Shown here piece after piece: positions 54,211 to 61,940 of a DNA stretch of 64,000 nt; the stretch's first letter is position 1, and each line of letters begins with the position of its first letter. The translations under genes were made by a program, and so were the position numbers. The DNA is taken from assembly GCF_025574465.1 (NCBI RefSeq), contig NZ_JAOBPP010000021.1, positions 248,001 through 312,000 on the forward strand. Reading direction: 5' to 3'. Under the pieces are notes generated by a model. It was not told the origin of the DNA and did no database searches. It was given only the letters and a program-made list of their open reading frames with translations. Source of the stretch: Kordiimonas aestuarii. Its GTDB lineage: Bacteria; Pseudomonadota; Alphaproteobacteria; Sphingomonadales; Kordiimonadaceae.

Positions 54211-54882
54211 TTACGCATCAATGCTCATGGCAAGGGTGCGTGAGATATGCGCGAAGGGGCGACCACTTTCCTCAGCCCACATATTGAAGGCACCCTGCAC
54301 CGCGCGCATGGCGCCCTTGCCGGTGGGGGCCTTGTCGACCACGCCTTCGCGGATCAGCGCCGCGATACCATCACGGCCCAGCACCCAGCCATCCTTGCCA
54401 AGGAAGCGCAGGCAATAGGGCCCAGTGTTGCCCCCAAGTCTGCTGCCGCGTTTCTTGAGCATCTCAAGCAAGCCGACAAAATCATCCATTGGCCAATCAG
54501 CGATACAATTGGCGGCAGAGCCATATTCATCATCCAGATCACACAGCATGATGGCATTGTCGCGCACGGTCATAATCTTGGGCCCATTCCTGACAATACG
54601 TTTGTCCTTCAGCAGGCTGTCAAGGTCATCGTCCGACATGAACTTCCAGCGTACTGGCACAAAACCTTCAAATGCTTCCTCAAAGCCCGGCCACTTGTTG
54701 TCGATTACCTTCCAGCTGAAACCGGCCTGAAAGATGGCGCGGGTCATGCCCGCGAGGATGCGGTCGTCACCCATGGCCTTGATTTCATCCGATGCTTTCG
54801 GGGTGGGCATCTGGGCTTCAACGGCACCTGCCCCGCCTTTGCGTTCCACTGCAATGGCATAAATTTCGTCAAATGTGCGCAT
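54211..54882 (-). CDS. DNA-3-methyladenine glycosylase I-like protein
   Basis: The 223-residue protein resembles the Tag family, which removes 3-methyladenine from DNA. Matching segments are F-D-E-I-Y-A at the start, M-T-R-A-I-F-Q-A-G-F-S-W-K-V-I, W-P-G-F-E-E-A-F-x-G-F, and I-V-R-N-G-P-K-I. The N-terminal zinc-site cysteine of E. coli Tag is not evident, placing it in a divergent subgroup. AGAGAGG precedes ATG 54882, which I prefer to a start 10 codons earlier. Confidence 0.8.
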   Translation of the reverse strand: MRTFDEIYAIAVERKGGAGAVEAQMPTPKASDEIKAMGDDRILAGMTRAIFQAGFSWKVIDNKWPGFEEAFEGFVPVRWKFMSDDDLDSLLKDKRIVRNGPKIMTVRDNAIMLCDLDDEYGSAANCIADWPMDDFVGLLEMLKKRGSRLGGNTGPYCLRFLGKDGWVLGRDGIAALIREGVVDKAPTGKGAMRAVQGAFNMWAEESGRPFAHISRTLAMSIDA

Positions 54883-55031
54883 GGTTGCCTCTCTGCTGAT
54901 CGCGTTTGGCACAGCCTATGTGCCGCCACCGCAAGCGTCCAGCCCCATGACGGACCAGCCTTGCGAAGCCATGGCTCATTGACGCACCATAATTAAATGA
55001 AGAAAATTCTTTACAAAATAAAAAGGACTAC

Positions 55032-55055
55032 TTTATAAATATTTTACTTTATAAA
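55032..55055. repeat. Tandem TTTATAAA palindromes upstream of a membrane-protein gene
   Basis: Two copies of the palindrome TTTATAAA (55032-55039 and 55048-55055) lie 16 bases apart, start to start, within 40 bases of the ATG at 55070. The region is unusually AT-rich for the window. They could be operator half-sites, promoter elements, or just AT-rich sequence. Confidence 0.45.
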
Positions 55056-55069
55056 ATGGAGGCCCGGTC

Positions 55070-55597
55070 ATGACAGCACATCATCTTTATCGTCTCTCCG
55101 CATTCGCCGCAGTCACAGGAGGCGGCTTGCGTATTGTCACATCCTTCATCTCCTATTCGCCGGAGAGTGTCGGCCTTGAAGCGCTTTATGCGCTGATCGA
55201 CCTCAGCCTTCTCATCGCCGTGATCGGTCTTTACCTCCGGACTGCCGACCGGACCGGCATCCCCGGTCTGGTCGGTCTTTTTCTCTCAGGCACCGGCTTC
55301 GCCAGCATCGTGGGACCGGACCCCGTGATGCTCGGCATGAATTTCTACGCCCTTGGCACGTTTCTGATCCTCACCGGTATCAGCCTGTTCGCTTTTGCTG
55401 TGCTCGCAACCGGCGCGGGTTCCGTCCCTGCGGCGTATCTGTGGCTGGCAAGTAGTGTGCTGGGGCCCATCGGCAGCCTCTTCCCGCATGCCACCATGAC
55501 CCTGATGATGGCCGGCATCCTGTTTGGCGCCGGGTTTGTGGTCGCGGGCCTGTGGCTGCTGCGCCCCACGGGACATGAGGGTCTGCGCTCGGCCTAA
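55070..55597 (+). CDS. Integral membrane protein of unknown function (175 aa)
   Basis: The protein has about six hydrophobic segments with short polar turns and no recognisable catalytic motif. The overall look (R-L-S-A-F-A-A-V near the start, helices of about 20 residues, total about 175) loosely recalls small DUF4386-type membrane proteins, but I would not assign that. GGAGG precedes ATG. It is followed by a divergent-style gap and an unrelated J-domain gene. Confidence 0.7.
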   Translation: MTAHHLYRLSAFAAVTGGGLRIVTSFISYSPESVGLEALYALIDLSLLIAVIGLYLRTADRTGIPGLVGLFLSGTGFASIVGPDPVMLGMNFYALGTFLILTGISLFAFAVLATGAGSVPAAYLWLASSVLGPIGSLFPHATMTLMMAGILFGAGFVVAGLWLLRPTGHEGLRSA

Positions 55598-55680
55598 CCG
55601 CTGAATTTTCGCCAACTAGGACTTGCATTGGTCGTGGCACTGAACCAAAGTGCGCGGCCAAGTATTTTTTGGACAAGAAC

Positions 55681-55709
55681 AAGACAGAAAAGCCCGCGCG
55701 GCTTATAAT
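55681..55709 (+). promoter_or_regulatory. Promoter giving a possibly leaderless J-domain mRNA
   Basis: A perfect TATAAT (55704-55709) lies six bases before the ATG at 55716, with AAGACA 17 bases upstream as a 4-of-6 match to -35. No ribosome binding site lies between. Transcription would start at or next to the A of ATG. Confidence 0.5.
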
Positions 55710-55715
55710 GACAGC

Positions 55716-56231
55716 ATGGCAAGTGATCATATAAAAAGCTTTGGTTTCCCCCGCTGGGGTGAATACGGCCGCGACAAGGACGCGGAACCGGTGCGCATGT
55801 GCGACTATACCGGTTGCAACGAAAAGGGTGCACACCCGGCCCCCAAATCACCGGGGTCGAACGAACGCTGGTATTTCTGCCGCCCGCACGCCGCTGAATA
55901 CAACAGGAACTGGGATTTTTTCCAGGGCATGAGCGACGAGGAAGCCAAGCGCCACATGAATGACGCCAGCGAGTCGTCAGACGCCTTCGCCAGCGCCCGC
56001 ACCTTTGAATGGGGCGGGGCGGTCGACGCAGACGGTTTCACCGCCAATGAAAACGCGGCCTATGACGCGCTTGAACTTGACCCCGGCGCCAGCCAGGAAG
56101 TTCTGAAAAAGCAGTACCGCAAACTGGCAAAAATCTATCACCCGGACGCCAACCCTGGCGACCCCGCCGCCGCAGAACGTTTCCATCAGATCCAGAAGGC
56201 CTACGACCTGCTGAAAGACAAAAGCTTCTAG
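55716..56231 (+). CDS. J-domain (DnaJ-like) protein
   Basis: The 171-residue protein ends with a J-domain (about residues 112-170) carrying the essential H-P-D (Y-H-P-D-A-N) and the Y-R-K-L-A helix, so it should stimulate an Hsp70 such as DnaK. The N-terminal 110 residues include C-D-Y-x-G-C-x-x-x-G-x-H-x-A-P and F-C-R-P-H-A-A-E-Y-N, a Cys/His set that may bind metal. Similar alphaproteobacterial proteins place the J-domain at the C-terminus. The start at 55716 lacks a ribosome binding site. Confidence 0.88.
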   Translation: MASDHIKSFGFPRWGEYGRDKDAEPVRMCDYTGCNEKGAHPAPKSPGSNERWYFCRPHAAEYNRNWDFFQGMSDEEAKRHMNDASESSDAFASARTFEWGGAVDADGFTANENAAYDALELDPGASQEVLKKQYRKLAKIYHPDANPGDPAAAERFHQIQKAYDLLKDKSF

Positions 56232-56233
56232 GC

Positions 56234-56707
56234 CTATACCGCAACGCCCAGCGGGATGCTGAAGCCTTCCTTGAAGGTATCGATCGCCACAATAGTTTCA
56301 AACCGGCCGATGGAGGGGTTGGAGAAGAACCATTTGCGTGTGATGCGGTCGAAGTCCTTCATGTCCTTGACCGTCATCACCAGAATGAAATCTGTCGAAC
56401 CGGTAACATAATAACACTGCTGTACTTCCGGCACCTGTGTCATCTGCTGCTTGAACGTCTCAATGGTGGCTTCGCCCCCGCACGAGCAGATAATCTGCAC
56501 AATCAAGGTGGTTCGGCCACCAAGCGCTGTGGGGCACAGGATCGCCACTTCCTTTTTGATGGTGCCATCTTCACGCAACTTTTTGATGCGGCGCTGCGTG
56601 GCGGCGGGCGAGAGGCCGACCTTCTCGCCAATCACTTCCGCTGTCTGACGGCTGTTTTCCTGCATGCAACTAAGTATTTTAAGGTCAAAGCTATCAAGAT
56701 CGGACAT
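56234..56707 (-). CDS. Lrp/AsnC-family transcriptional regulator
   Basis: The 157-residue protein has the N-terminal winged helix (about residues 4-55; L-D-S-F-D-L-K-I-L, then G-L-S-P-A-A-T-Q-R-R-I-K-K-L) and a C-terminal RAM ligand-binding domain (about 70-145; Y-V-T-G-S-T-D-F-I-L). It is divergent from an EamA exporter, an arrangement in which the regulator usually controls the exporter in response to an amino acid. The dyad at 56754-56776 lies between them. Confidence 0.93.
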   Translation of the reverse strand: MSDLDSFDLKILSCMQENSRQTAEVIGEKVGLSPAATQRRIKKLREDGTIKKEVAILCPTALGGRTTLIVQIICSCGGEATIETFKQQMTQVPEVQQCYYVTGSTDFILVMTVKDMKDFDRITRKWFFSNPSIGRFETIVAIDTFKEGFSIPLGVAV

Positions 56708-56753
56708 TTTTAACTTTTCCCATCACTTCTAAATCATATGAAGGAGTTTTTTA

Positions 56754-56776
56754 TCGCAAAAATGGGATATTTGCGA
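56754..56776. promoter_or_regulatory. Operator-like dyad between lrp-type and EamA genes
   Basis: TCGCAAA (56754-56760) and TTTGCGA (56770-56776) form a perfect 7-bp inverted repeat with a nine-base spacer. It lies 47 bases before the Lrp-type gene and 64 before the transporter start. The size suits an Lrp-type dimer. Confidence 0.6.
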
Positions 56777-56839
56777 AGAAAAAACGCGCGACTGACCCTA
56801 CATTTAAAAAAAGCGAAAACGACAGCAGGAAACCCGGTC

Positions 56840-57769
56840 ATGAAAGACCTGAAGGCAAGCCCGAGCACCAGCCTCGGCATCTTGTGCGGCCTTGGCGCAG
56901 CCCTGATCTGGGGGGCGTGGCCCGTGGTGACATCCATCGGCGTGAAGGAAAGCATCACCCCCGTGCAGGTCGTGATGCTGCGCTTCATGGTCGCCGGGGT
57001 GCTTTTGGCGCCCTTCGCGTTCAGGGGACCGTCAAGCCTGAAGGGGTGGGGCAAGGCGCTTGTGCTCGCCATCTGTGCCGGTACACCCTACACGCTTTTG
57101 GTGACCACCGCGTTTCAGCATGCGCCAGCCAGCCACGGCGGTGTGGTCATCCCGGGCACCGTGATGTTCCTCAGCCTTGTGGCGGCGCATGTCTGGCTTG
57201 GTGACAAGCTGACCCGCACGCGCGCCTTTGGCGGCTTCATGATCACTCTTGGCCTGGCCGCGTTGGCCGGTGGTGCCGCAGGCGGGGTTGAGACCCTGCG
57301 CGGTGACCTTCTATTCATGGCGGGCGGTGTGATGTGGGCCAGTTATACGTTCCTCCTGCGCCACTGGCCAATGGACGGGCTTGTGGTGGCGTCGCGCGTT
57401 GCAGTCATTTCCCTCATCTTCGTCGGCATACTGGCGACATTCGGCTTCGGCCAGGGGCTTATGAACGTGCCGATTAAAACCATCATGGTCCAAGGCCTGT
57501 GGCAGGGTGTGCTCTCGGCCATCGTGGCGCTTGTGATGTTCAACAGGGCTGTTGGCATCCTTGGCTCGGGCCGCGCGACGATCATCAACGCTCTGACGCC
57601 GGTCATTGCCGTCTTGCTGTCGTTCTTCATCCTTGGTGAGATCCCCACACTCATAGAGTTCGCCGGGCTTCTGACCATCATGGCGGGCATCGCGGTGGCG
57701 CTGGGTATTCGTTTGAAACGCCTGAAAAAGCCGAAGGTTCCGGCCACACAGTTGCCGGAACCGTTATAA
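56840..57769 (+). CDS. EamA-family (DMT) transporter
   Basis: The 309-residue protein has about ten hydrophobic segments in two EamA repeats (roughly residues 12-140 and 155-290), each with the G-x-x-x-x-x-x-W-G start and E-x-P-T-x-x-E-F-A-G end patterns. Relatives export amino acids and other metabolites. I chose ATG 56840 with AGGA upstream; the frame stays open 34 codons further but that part is basic and overlaps the operator. Direction of transport is inferred from the divergent Lrp-type regulator. Confidence 0.88.
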   Translation: MKDLKASPSTSLGILCGLGAALIWGAWPVVTSIGVKESITPVQVVMLRFMVAGVLLAPFAFRGPSSLKGWGKALVLAICAGTPYTLLVTTAFQHAPASHGGVVIPGTVMFLSLVAAHVWLGDKLTRTRAFGGFMITLGLAALAGGAAGGVETLRGDLLFMAGGVMWASYTFLLRHWPMDGLVVASRVAVISLIFVGILATFGFGQGLMNVPIKTIMVQGLWQGVLSAIVALVMFNRAVGILGSGRATIINALTPVIAVLLSFFILGEIPTLIEFAGLLTIMAGIAVALGIRLKRLKKPKVPATQLPEPL

Positions 57770-57838
57770 ACCACCAAAGACAGACTTACCCCTCCGGGTA
57801 AAGCCTCTCCCCGAGGACATATCTTTACCCAGCACCCT

Positions 57839-57877
57839 GCCTGAACCTGCCCCCTGGGGTCGGTTCAGGCTTTTTTC
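57839..57877 (+). terminator. Intrinsic terminator between EamA and GNAT genes
   Basis: GCCTGAACC (57839-57847) and GGTTCAGGC (57862-57870) form a 9-bp stem; the loop can fold further (CCCC/GGGG). TTTTTT follows. Confidence 0.88.
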
Positions 57878-57883
57878 AAGAGC

Positions 57884-58561
57884 TCACAAAGCGGCGCGGC
57901 AGGCCTCAAGACGTTCTTGTTGCTGGCCGTTCGGATCAAAATTTTCAGGGCTCAGCCACGCGCGGAACGCGCTGGCGATATCAGGCCATTCGCTGTCGAT
58001 CATGGAATACCATGCGGTATCGCGGTTTGCGCCTTTCATCACCATGTCGTTGCGGAAGGTGCCTTCATAGGTGAAACCGAAGCGCACCGCCGCACGCCTT
58101 GACGCGTCATTGGCCGCATTGCATTTCCATTCAAAGCGGCGATAGCCAAGGTCCTCGAACACATGGCGCGCCATCAGATAGAGGGCTTCCGTCGCGGCGG
58201 TCGTACGCTGCAGTTGGTGCGAGAACACCACGCAGCCCACCTCTGTGCTGCCATGTGCTTCGCGGTTGCGCATGTAACTGGCCATGCCCAGCACCTCAGT
58301 TGTGGCCTTGCAAAGAATGACCATCGTGCGCCAGCCCTGTTCCGCGTGCGCACGGTCAAAGGCCGCTTTGAGCGCGGTGCCGCCAGCGAAAGGCCCAAGG
58401 GGAATATAGTGCCACAGGTCTGCATTGGCAGCTCCGCAAGTAGCAGTCTCCAGCCCCGCCATATGCTTGGTCCAGTCAAGCAGCTCAAGAGACACCGCCG
58501 TTCCCTCAAGTCGCGCCAGCCCCGCCGTGGGCCGGGCTTGCCAGTTGGTCAAATCAGTCAT
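57884..58561 (-). CDS. GNAT-family N-acetyltransferase
   Basis: The 225-residue protein belongs to the RimJ/RimL-like GNAT branch. The acetyl-CoA region is around G-M-A-S-Y-M-R-N-R-E, G-S-T-E-V-G and H-Q-L-Q-R-T-T-A-A-T-E-A-L-Y-L-M, and the later F-E-W-K-C-N-A-x-N-x-x-S-R-R-A-A-x-R-F-G-F is diagnostic. The substrate could be a protein N-terminus or a small amine. The ATG at 58561 is preferred to a GTG four codons earlier. It follows the DUF1272 gene in the same direction. Confidence 0.9.
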   Translation of the reverse strand: MTDLTNWQARPTAGLARLEGTAVSLELLDWTKHMAGLETATCGAANADLWHYIPLGPFAGGTALKAAFDRAHAEQGWRTMVILCKATTEVLGMASYMRNREAHGSTEVGCVVFSHQLQRTTAATEALYLMARHVFEDLGYRRFEWKCNAANDASRRAAVRFGFTYEGTFRNDMVMKGANRDTAWYSMIDSEWPDIASAFRAWLSPENFDPNGQQQERLEACRAAL

Positions 58562-58573
58562 GGCTCTACTCAC

Positions 58574-58882
58574 CTACCTTGCCTCGGGCGGCACCTTGGC
58601 GACCCGTTCGGCAAAGGCTTGTTGCTCCTGAATGTCTTTGGGCCTGTGCACACGGTTCGGGCTGGCCTGCTGATGGCTAAGGCACACGCCGGGGCGCCAT
58701 TCTTTTTGGGGGCGGATGGGTCGGGGCACAAAATTGCCGCCACAGTTGGAACACACACCGTGCAGCGCATGCCGCACACAATCCGCACAGAAAGTGCACT
58801 CATATGAGCAAATCATCGCATCCCTGCTGTTGGCTGGCAGGTCACGGTTGCAATGCTCGCAGTTGGGCCGCAGTTCCAGCAT
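58574..58882 (-). CDS. DUF1272 zinc-ribbon protein
   Basis: The 102-residue protein starts M-L-E-L-R-P-N-C, the DUF1272 opening. It has cysteine pairs C-E-H-C, C-S-Y-E-C-T-F-C-A-D-C and C-S-N-C, enough for two zinc sites. Function is unknown. AGAGGG before ATG 58882 supports this start over one 27 codons earlier that would overlap the flavin protein gene. It sits ten bases after the flavin protein stop and twelve before the GNAT start, so the three genes may be one leftward unit. Confidence 0.88.
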   Translation of the reverse strand: MLELRPNCEHCNRDLPANSRDAMICSYECTFCADCVRHALHGVCSNCGGNFVPRPIRPQKEWRPGVCLSHQQASPNRVHRPKDIQEQQAFAERVAKVPPEAR

Positions 58883-58892
58883 AGTCGTCCCT

Positions 58893-59546
58893 CTATAGTT
58901 CGCGGTGAAACGCGGGCAACACACCGTGGCTGAGCGGGCTGCGGGCGCCCTCAGGCGCGTCATGGGATGTGCCTGTCACCGTGTGGATATCCACATGCCC
59001 GGCCCATACCGGCCAGTCAGCCTCATCACCATCACCGGGGCCGCCCGTGCGCACCTTTGCGCTGGCGTCTTCGATCTCCATCACCAGAAGGCCGGTGGCC
59101 TTGCGTTCCTGCGCGGTCAGCGGGCGTAGCTGATGCCAGCGCGCGGGGGCAAGTTGATCAAAAAACAGCTCCATCTGGCGGTCGAACTCCGCCTCTTCGG
59201 TGACAAGCTCAGGCACACCAAAACACACCACAGAGCGATAGTTGACGCTGGTATTGAAGGCGGAGCGTGCCAGTACAAGGCCATCGAGGTGCGTGACGCA
59301 CACCGTTGCCGGGTTCCCACCTGACAAATGACGGACCATATGGCTGGCGGACGATCCATGCCAGTAAAGCCGGTTCCCTTCGCGCCAATAGCTTGTGGGG
59401 ATGACATGCGGCTGGCCCGCGATCTCGAACCCTACATGACACAGGAAATGGCTATCGAGGATACGGTACACCGTATCCGCGTCATAGGCGGCGCGCTGAT
59501 GCCCGCGCCGCGCCCTGTTTCGGTCGTTTTTCTGAAAACCGTCCAT
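58893..59546 (-). CDS. Pyridoxamine 5'-phosphate oxidase-like flavin protein
   Basis: The 217-residue protein has the split-barrel flavin-binding fold: V-Y-R-I-L-D-S-H, H-V-G-F-x-x-x-G-Q-P-H-V-I-P-T-S-Y-W-R, L-Y-W-H-G-S-S-A-S-x-M, and N-Y-R-S-V-V-C-F-G. It resembles FMN-binding oxidoreductases of the PNPOx-like type more than true PdxH. GAGGTG precedes ATG. It is divergent from a MocR regulator, a pairing often tied to vitamin B6 or amine metabolism. Confidence 0.87.
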   Translation of the reverse strand: MDGFQKNDRNRARRGHQRAAYDADTVYRILDSHFLCHVGFEIAGQPHVIPTSYWREGNRLYWHGSSASHMVRHLSGGNPATVCVTHLDGLVLARSAFNTSVNYRSVVCFGVPELVTEEAEFDRQMELFFDQLAPARWHQLRPLTAQERKATGLLVMEIEDASAKVRTGGPGDGDEADWPVWAGHVDIHTVTGTSHDAPEGARSPLSHGVLPAFHREL

Positions 59547-59611
59547 GATGTCACCTCAGGTCATAGCGTCTGGCCGCGCATACTGCGCTTTTCCTTTGGC
59601 TGACAGTGCGG

Positions 59612-59643
59612 CTATATTGATCCCATTAGTAGAGCCAATATAG
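59612..59643. promoter_or_regulatory. Operator-like dyad between flavin protein and MocR genes
   Basis: CTATATTG (59612-59619) and CAATATAG (59636-59643) form a perfect 8-bp inverted repeat with a 16-base spacer in the 118-base divergent region. Centre-to-centre distance is 24 bases. It is a plausible MocR site, lying 22 bases before the MocR start. Confidence 0.55.
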
Positions 59644-59664
59644 TCAAATGGATGGTACCAATTT

Positions 59665-61095
59665 ATGGATGGCATGTTTGAAACACTGTTCTCGCCGGGG
59701 CTGGATACCGGAGCGGCACAGCCTCTGAATGAACAGCTGCAGGCCATGCTGCGGCAGGCCATTCTGGAGCGGCGGCTCCCCGCAGGCAAACGATTGCCCG
59801 CCACCCGGGCGCTCGCCGGACGGCTGGACATTTCCCGCAATACTGTGCTTGCGGCCTATGAACATCTGATCGCGGAAGGCTATCTCGAAACACGGCAAGG
59901 GGCTGGCACCTTTGTAAGCGCGGACCTGCCTGATGCCGCACTGCAGATACGCGCCGGGCCAGACGCCATCCGGCGTGAGGCCCTGCCGCCCCGCGCCGCC
60001 AAGCGCCCCCTTTCAGGCATGCCCGCATTGGACCAGTTCCCCGTTGACATCTGGGCGCGCCTTTCCGGCAGGGTGTGGCGCGGCGCTCGGGAATCGCAGC
60101 TACTCTACAATGACCCAGCCGGCTACCTGCCGCTGAGGCAGGCCATCGCCACCTATCTTGAGGCCGCGCGCGGCGTCGTCGCGGACGCAGACCAGATCAT
60201 CATCACCTCGGGCATCCAGCAAAGCTTTCACCTGCTGGCCGAAAGCGTGATCCCCAAAGACCGCACCATCATTCTGGAAGACCCCGGGTATCCGGGCATG
60301 GCATCGGCGGTCCGCAACCTGCCGCATCCTGTCCGCTTTACGCCGATTGATGAGGATGGTGTGCTGCCGCCCACGCCAGGCGGGAAAGCAGGGCTTCTTG
60401 TGGTGTGTCCGTCTCGCCAGTATCCACTTGGGCACACCATGCCGCTCAAGCGCCGGCTTGAACTGCTTGAATGGGCTAAAAAAGAAGGCAGTTTTCTTCT
60501 TGAAGATGATTACGACAGCGAGTTCCGCTATGCGGGCCGCCCGATCAATTCGCTGCAGGGCATCGACGGCGGCAAGTGCGTGATCTACAGCGGCAGTTTT
60601 TCCAAGTCGCTCTTTCTCGCGCTACGGCTTGGCTATCTTATTGTTCCGCCAGAGATGACCGAACGGCTTGTTCGCCACCGCGCCGCGGTGGACAGCTTTC
60701 CGTCCATCAGCAACCAGATCCTGCTGACACAATTCATTGAGGAAGGGCATTTTTCCCGGCATATCAGGCGTCTGCGCGCCGTGCACAAAAAACGCCTGAG
60801 CATTTTCATGACATCGGCCCAGAAATGGCTTGGTCAGCATTTTGATTTCCAGAAGGCTGACACCGGCCTGCACGTTGTGGCTTTCTGCCGTGCGGGTCGT
60901 AAGTTGCCGCCAGACACGGCGCTGTCGCTGATCGCGGGCAAGGCTCAGCTTGGCGCGTCCCCTCTGTCGGAAAGCTACCATGAAGCCGAAGCACGTCAGG
61001 GCCTGCTGTTCGGGTTCGCGAATATCGCAGAGCGGGAAATTGACAACCGCCTCAAAGAGTTGGCTGCACTTTTGTCCCAAGAAACAGGCTTTTAA
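59665..61095 (+). CDS. MocR-family (GntR plus aminotransferase) regulator
   Basis: The 476-residue protein has an N-terminal GntR winged helix (about residues 12-80; P-A-T-R-A-L-A-G-R-L-D-I-S-R-N-T-V) and a class I aminotransferase-like domain (about 110-470). The PLP lysine lies in S-G-S-F-S-K-S-L. MocR proteins such as PdxR and GabR sense PLP or amino acids. The ATG at 59665 follows GGATGG; an in-frame Met three codons on is possible. It is divergent from the flavin protein gene. Confidence 0.93.
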   Translation: MDGMFETLFSPGLDTGAAQPLNEQLQAMLRQAILERRLPAGKRLPATRALAGRLDISRNTVLAAYEHLIAEGYLETRQGAGTFVSADLPDAALQIRAGPDAIRREALPPRAAKRPLSGMPALDQFPVDIWARLSGRVWRGARESQLLYNDPAGYLPLRQAIATYLEAARGVVADADQIIITSGIQQSFHLLAESVIPKDRTIILEDPGYPGMASAVRNLPHPVRFTPIDEDGVLPPTPGGKAGLLVVCPSRQYPLGHTMPLKRRLELLEWAKKEGSFLLEDDYDSEFRYAGRPINSLQGIDGGKCVIYSGSFSKSLFLALRLGYLIVPPEMTERLVRHRAAVDSFPSISNQILLTQFIEEGHFSRHIRRLRAVHKKRLSIFMTSAQKWLGQHFDFQKADTGLHVVAFCRAGRKLPPDTALSLIAGKAQLGASPLSESYHEAEARQGLLFGFANIAEREIDNRLKELAALLSQETGF

Positions 61096-61199
61096 TAAAA
61101 TACCGGGCATAGTAGCCTACATCCGATGGGGTGATGCGCGGGGGCAAAACGTGCAGCGAAAAGGCCATACTGCGACGCACCTGATTTTAGGAGAGAGTT

Positions 61200-61940
61200 A
61201 TGAACTGGAAACAATCGCTGGGCTCCTTTGTTGCAGCAACTGCACTTGCTGCCAGTGCCACAGGGCAGGATAACTGGAGCTATTCAGGCACCAATGGCCC
61301 GGGCAACTGGGGTGCGACGTCCAGTGTCTGTGCCAACGGCTCCATGCAGTCGCCTATCGTGATTGAAGGGACGGAGCCCGTTTACCTGAACCGGCTCGAG
61401 ACTAATTATCTGGTCTCGCCGCTTGTCATGCATAATGAACGCCGCACGGTGCGTTTCGACTACGCACCCGGCAGCAAGATGAAAATCGGCACCAAAGAGT
61501 TTGAGCTGAAGAATTTTCATTTCCACACTCCGGCGGAACACCGTGTACTAACCACAAGCTATCCGATGGAGATCCATTTTGATCATACCGCAGCGGACGG
61601 CAGCCTTGCCCGCATCGCGGTATTTGTCAAAGAGGGTGCCGCCAATATCGCCGCTGACGAGTTGTGGCCAAACCTGCCCATAGAACCCGACCAATCTTCG
61701 CGCCGGGCAGAAATCAAGTTTAATGCCCGGGACCTGATGCCCAATGAGCGTACTTTTTACCGGTATATGGGGTCCGAGACGACCCCGCCCTGTACAGAAG
61801 GGGTGAACTGGTATGTCTTCAAGGCACCAATAGAGTTCTCAAGCCAGCAGATTGCCGTGATTCGCGGCATTATGGGGGAAAACGCGCGTCCCCTGCAGCC
61901 GCGCAACAACCGGATGATCCTTGATGCCTTGCCGAACTGA
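61200..61940 (+). CDS. Periplasmic alpha-carbonic anhydrase
   Basis: The 246-residue protein has a signal peptide (about residues 1-22, ending A-T-G) and the alpha-class fold. The zinc ligands are His107 and His109 (N-F-H-F-H-T) and His126 (E-I-H-F-D-H). The T-P-P-C-T-E-G-V-N-W segment is present, and Cys44 probably pairs with that Cys. It interconverts CO2 and bicarbonate in the periplasm. GGAGAG precedes ATG. It overlaps the SPOR gene by 17 bases. Confidence 0.93.
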   Translation: MNWKQSLGSFVAATALAASATGQDNWSYSGTNGPGNWGATSSVCANGSMQSPIVIEGTEPVYLNRLETNYLVSPLVMHNERRTVRFDYAPGSKMKIGTKEFELKNFHFHTPAEHRVLTTSYPMEIHFDHTAADGSLARIAVFVKEGAANIAADELWPNLPIEPDQSSRRAEIKFNARDLMPNERTFYRYMGSETTPPCTEGVNWYVFKAPIEFSSQQIAVIRGIMGENARPLQPRNNRMILDALPN

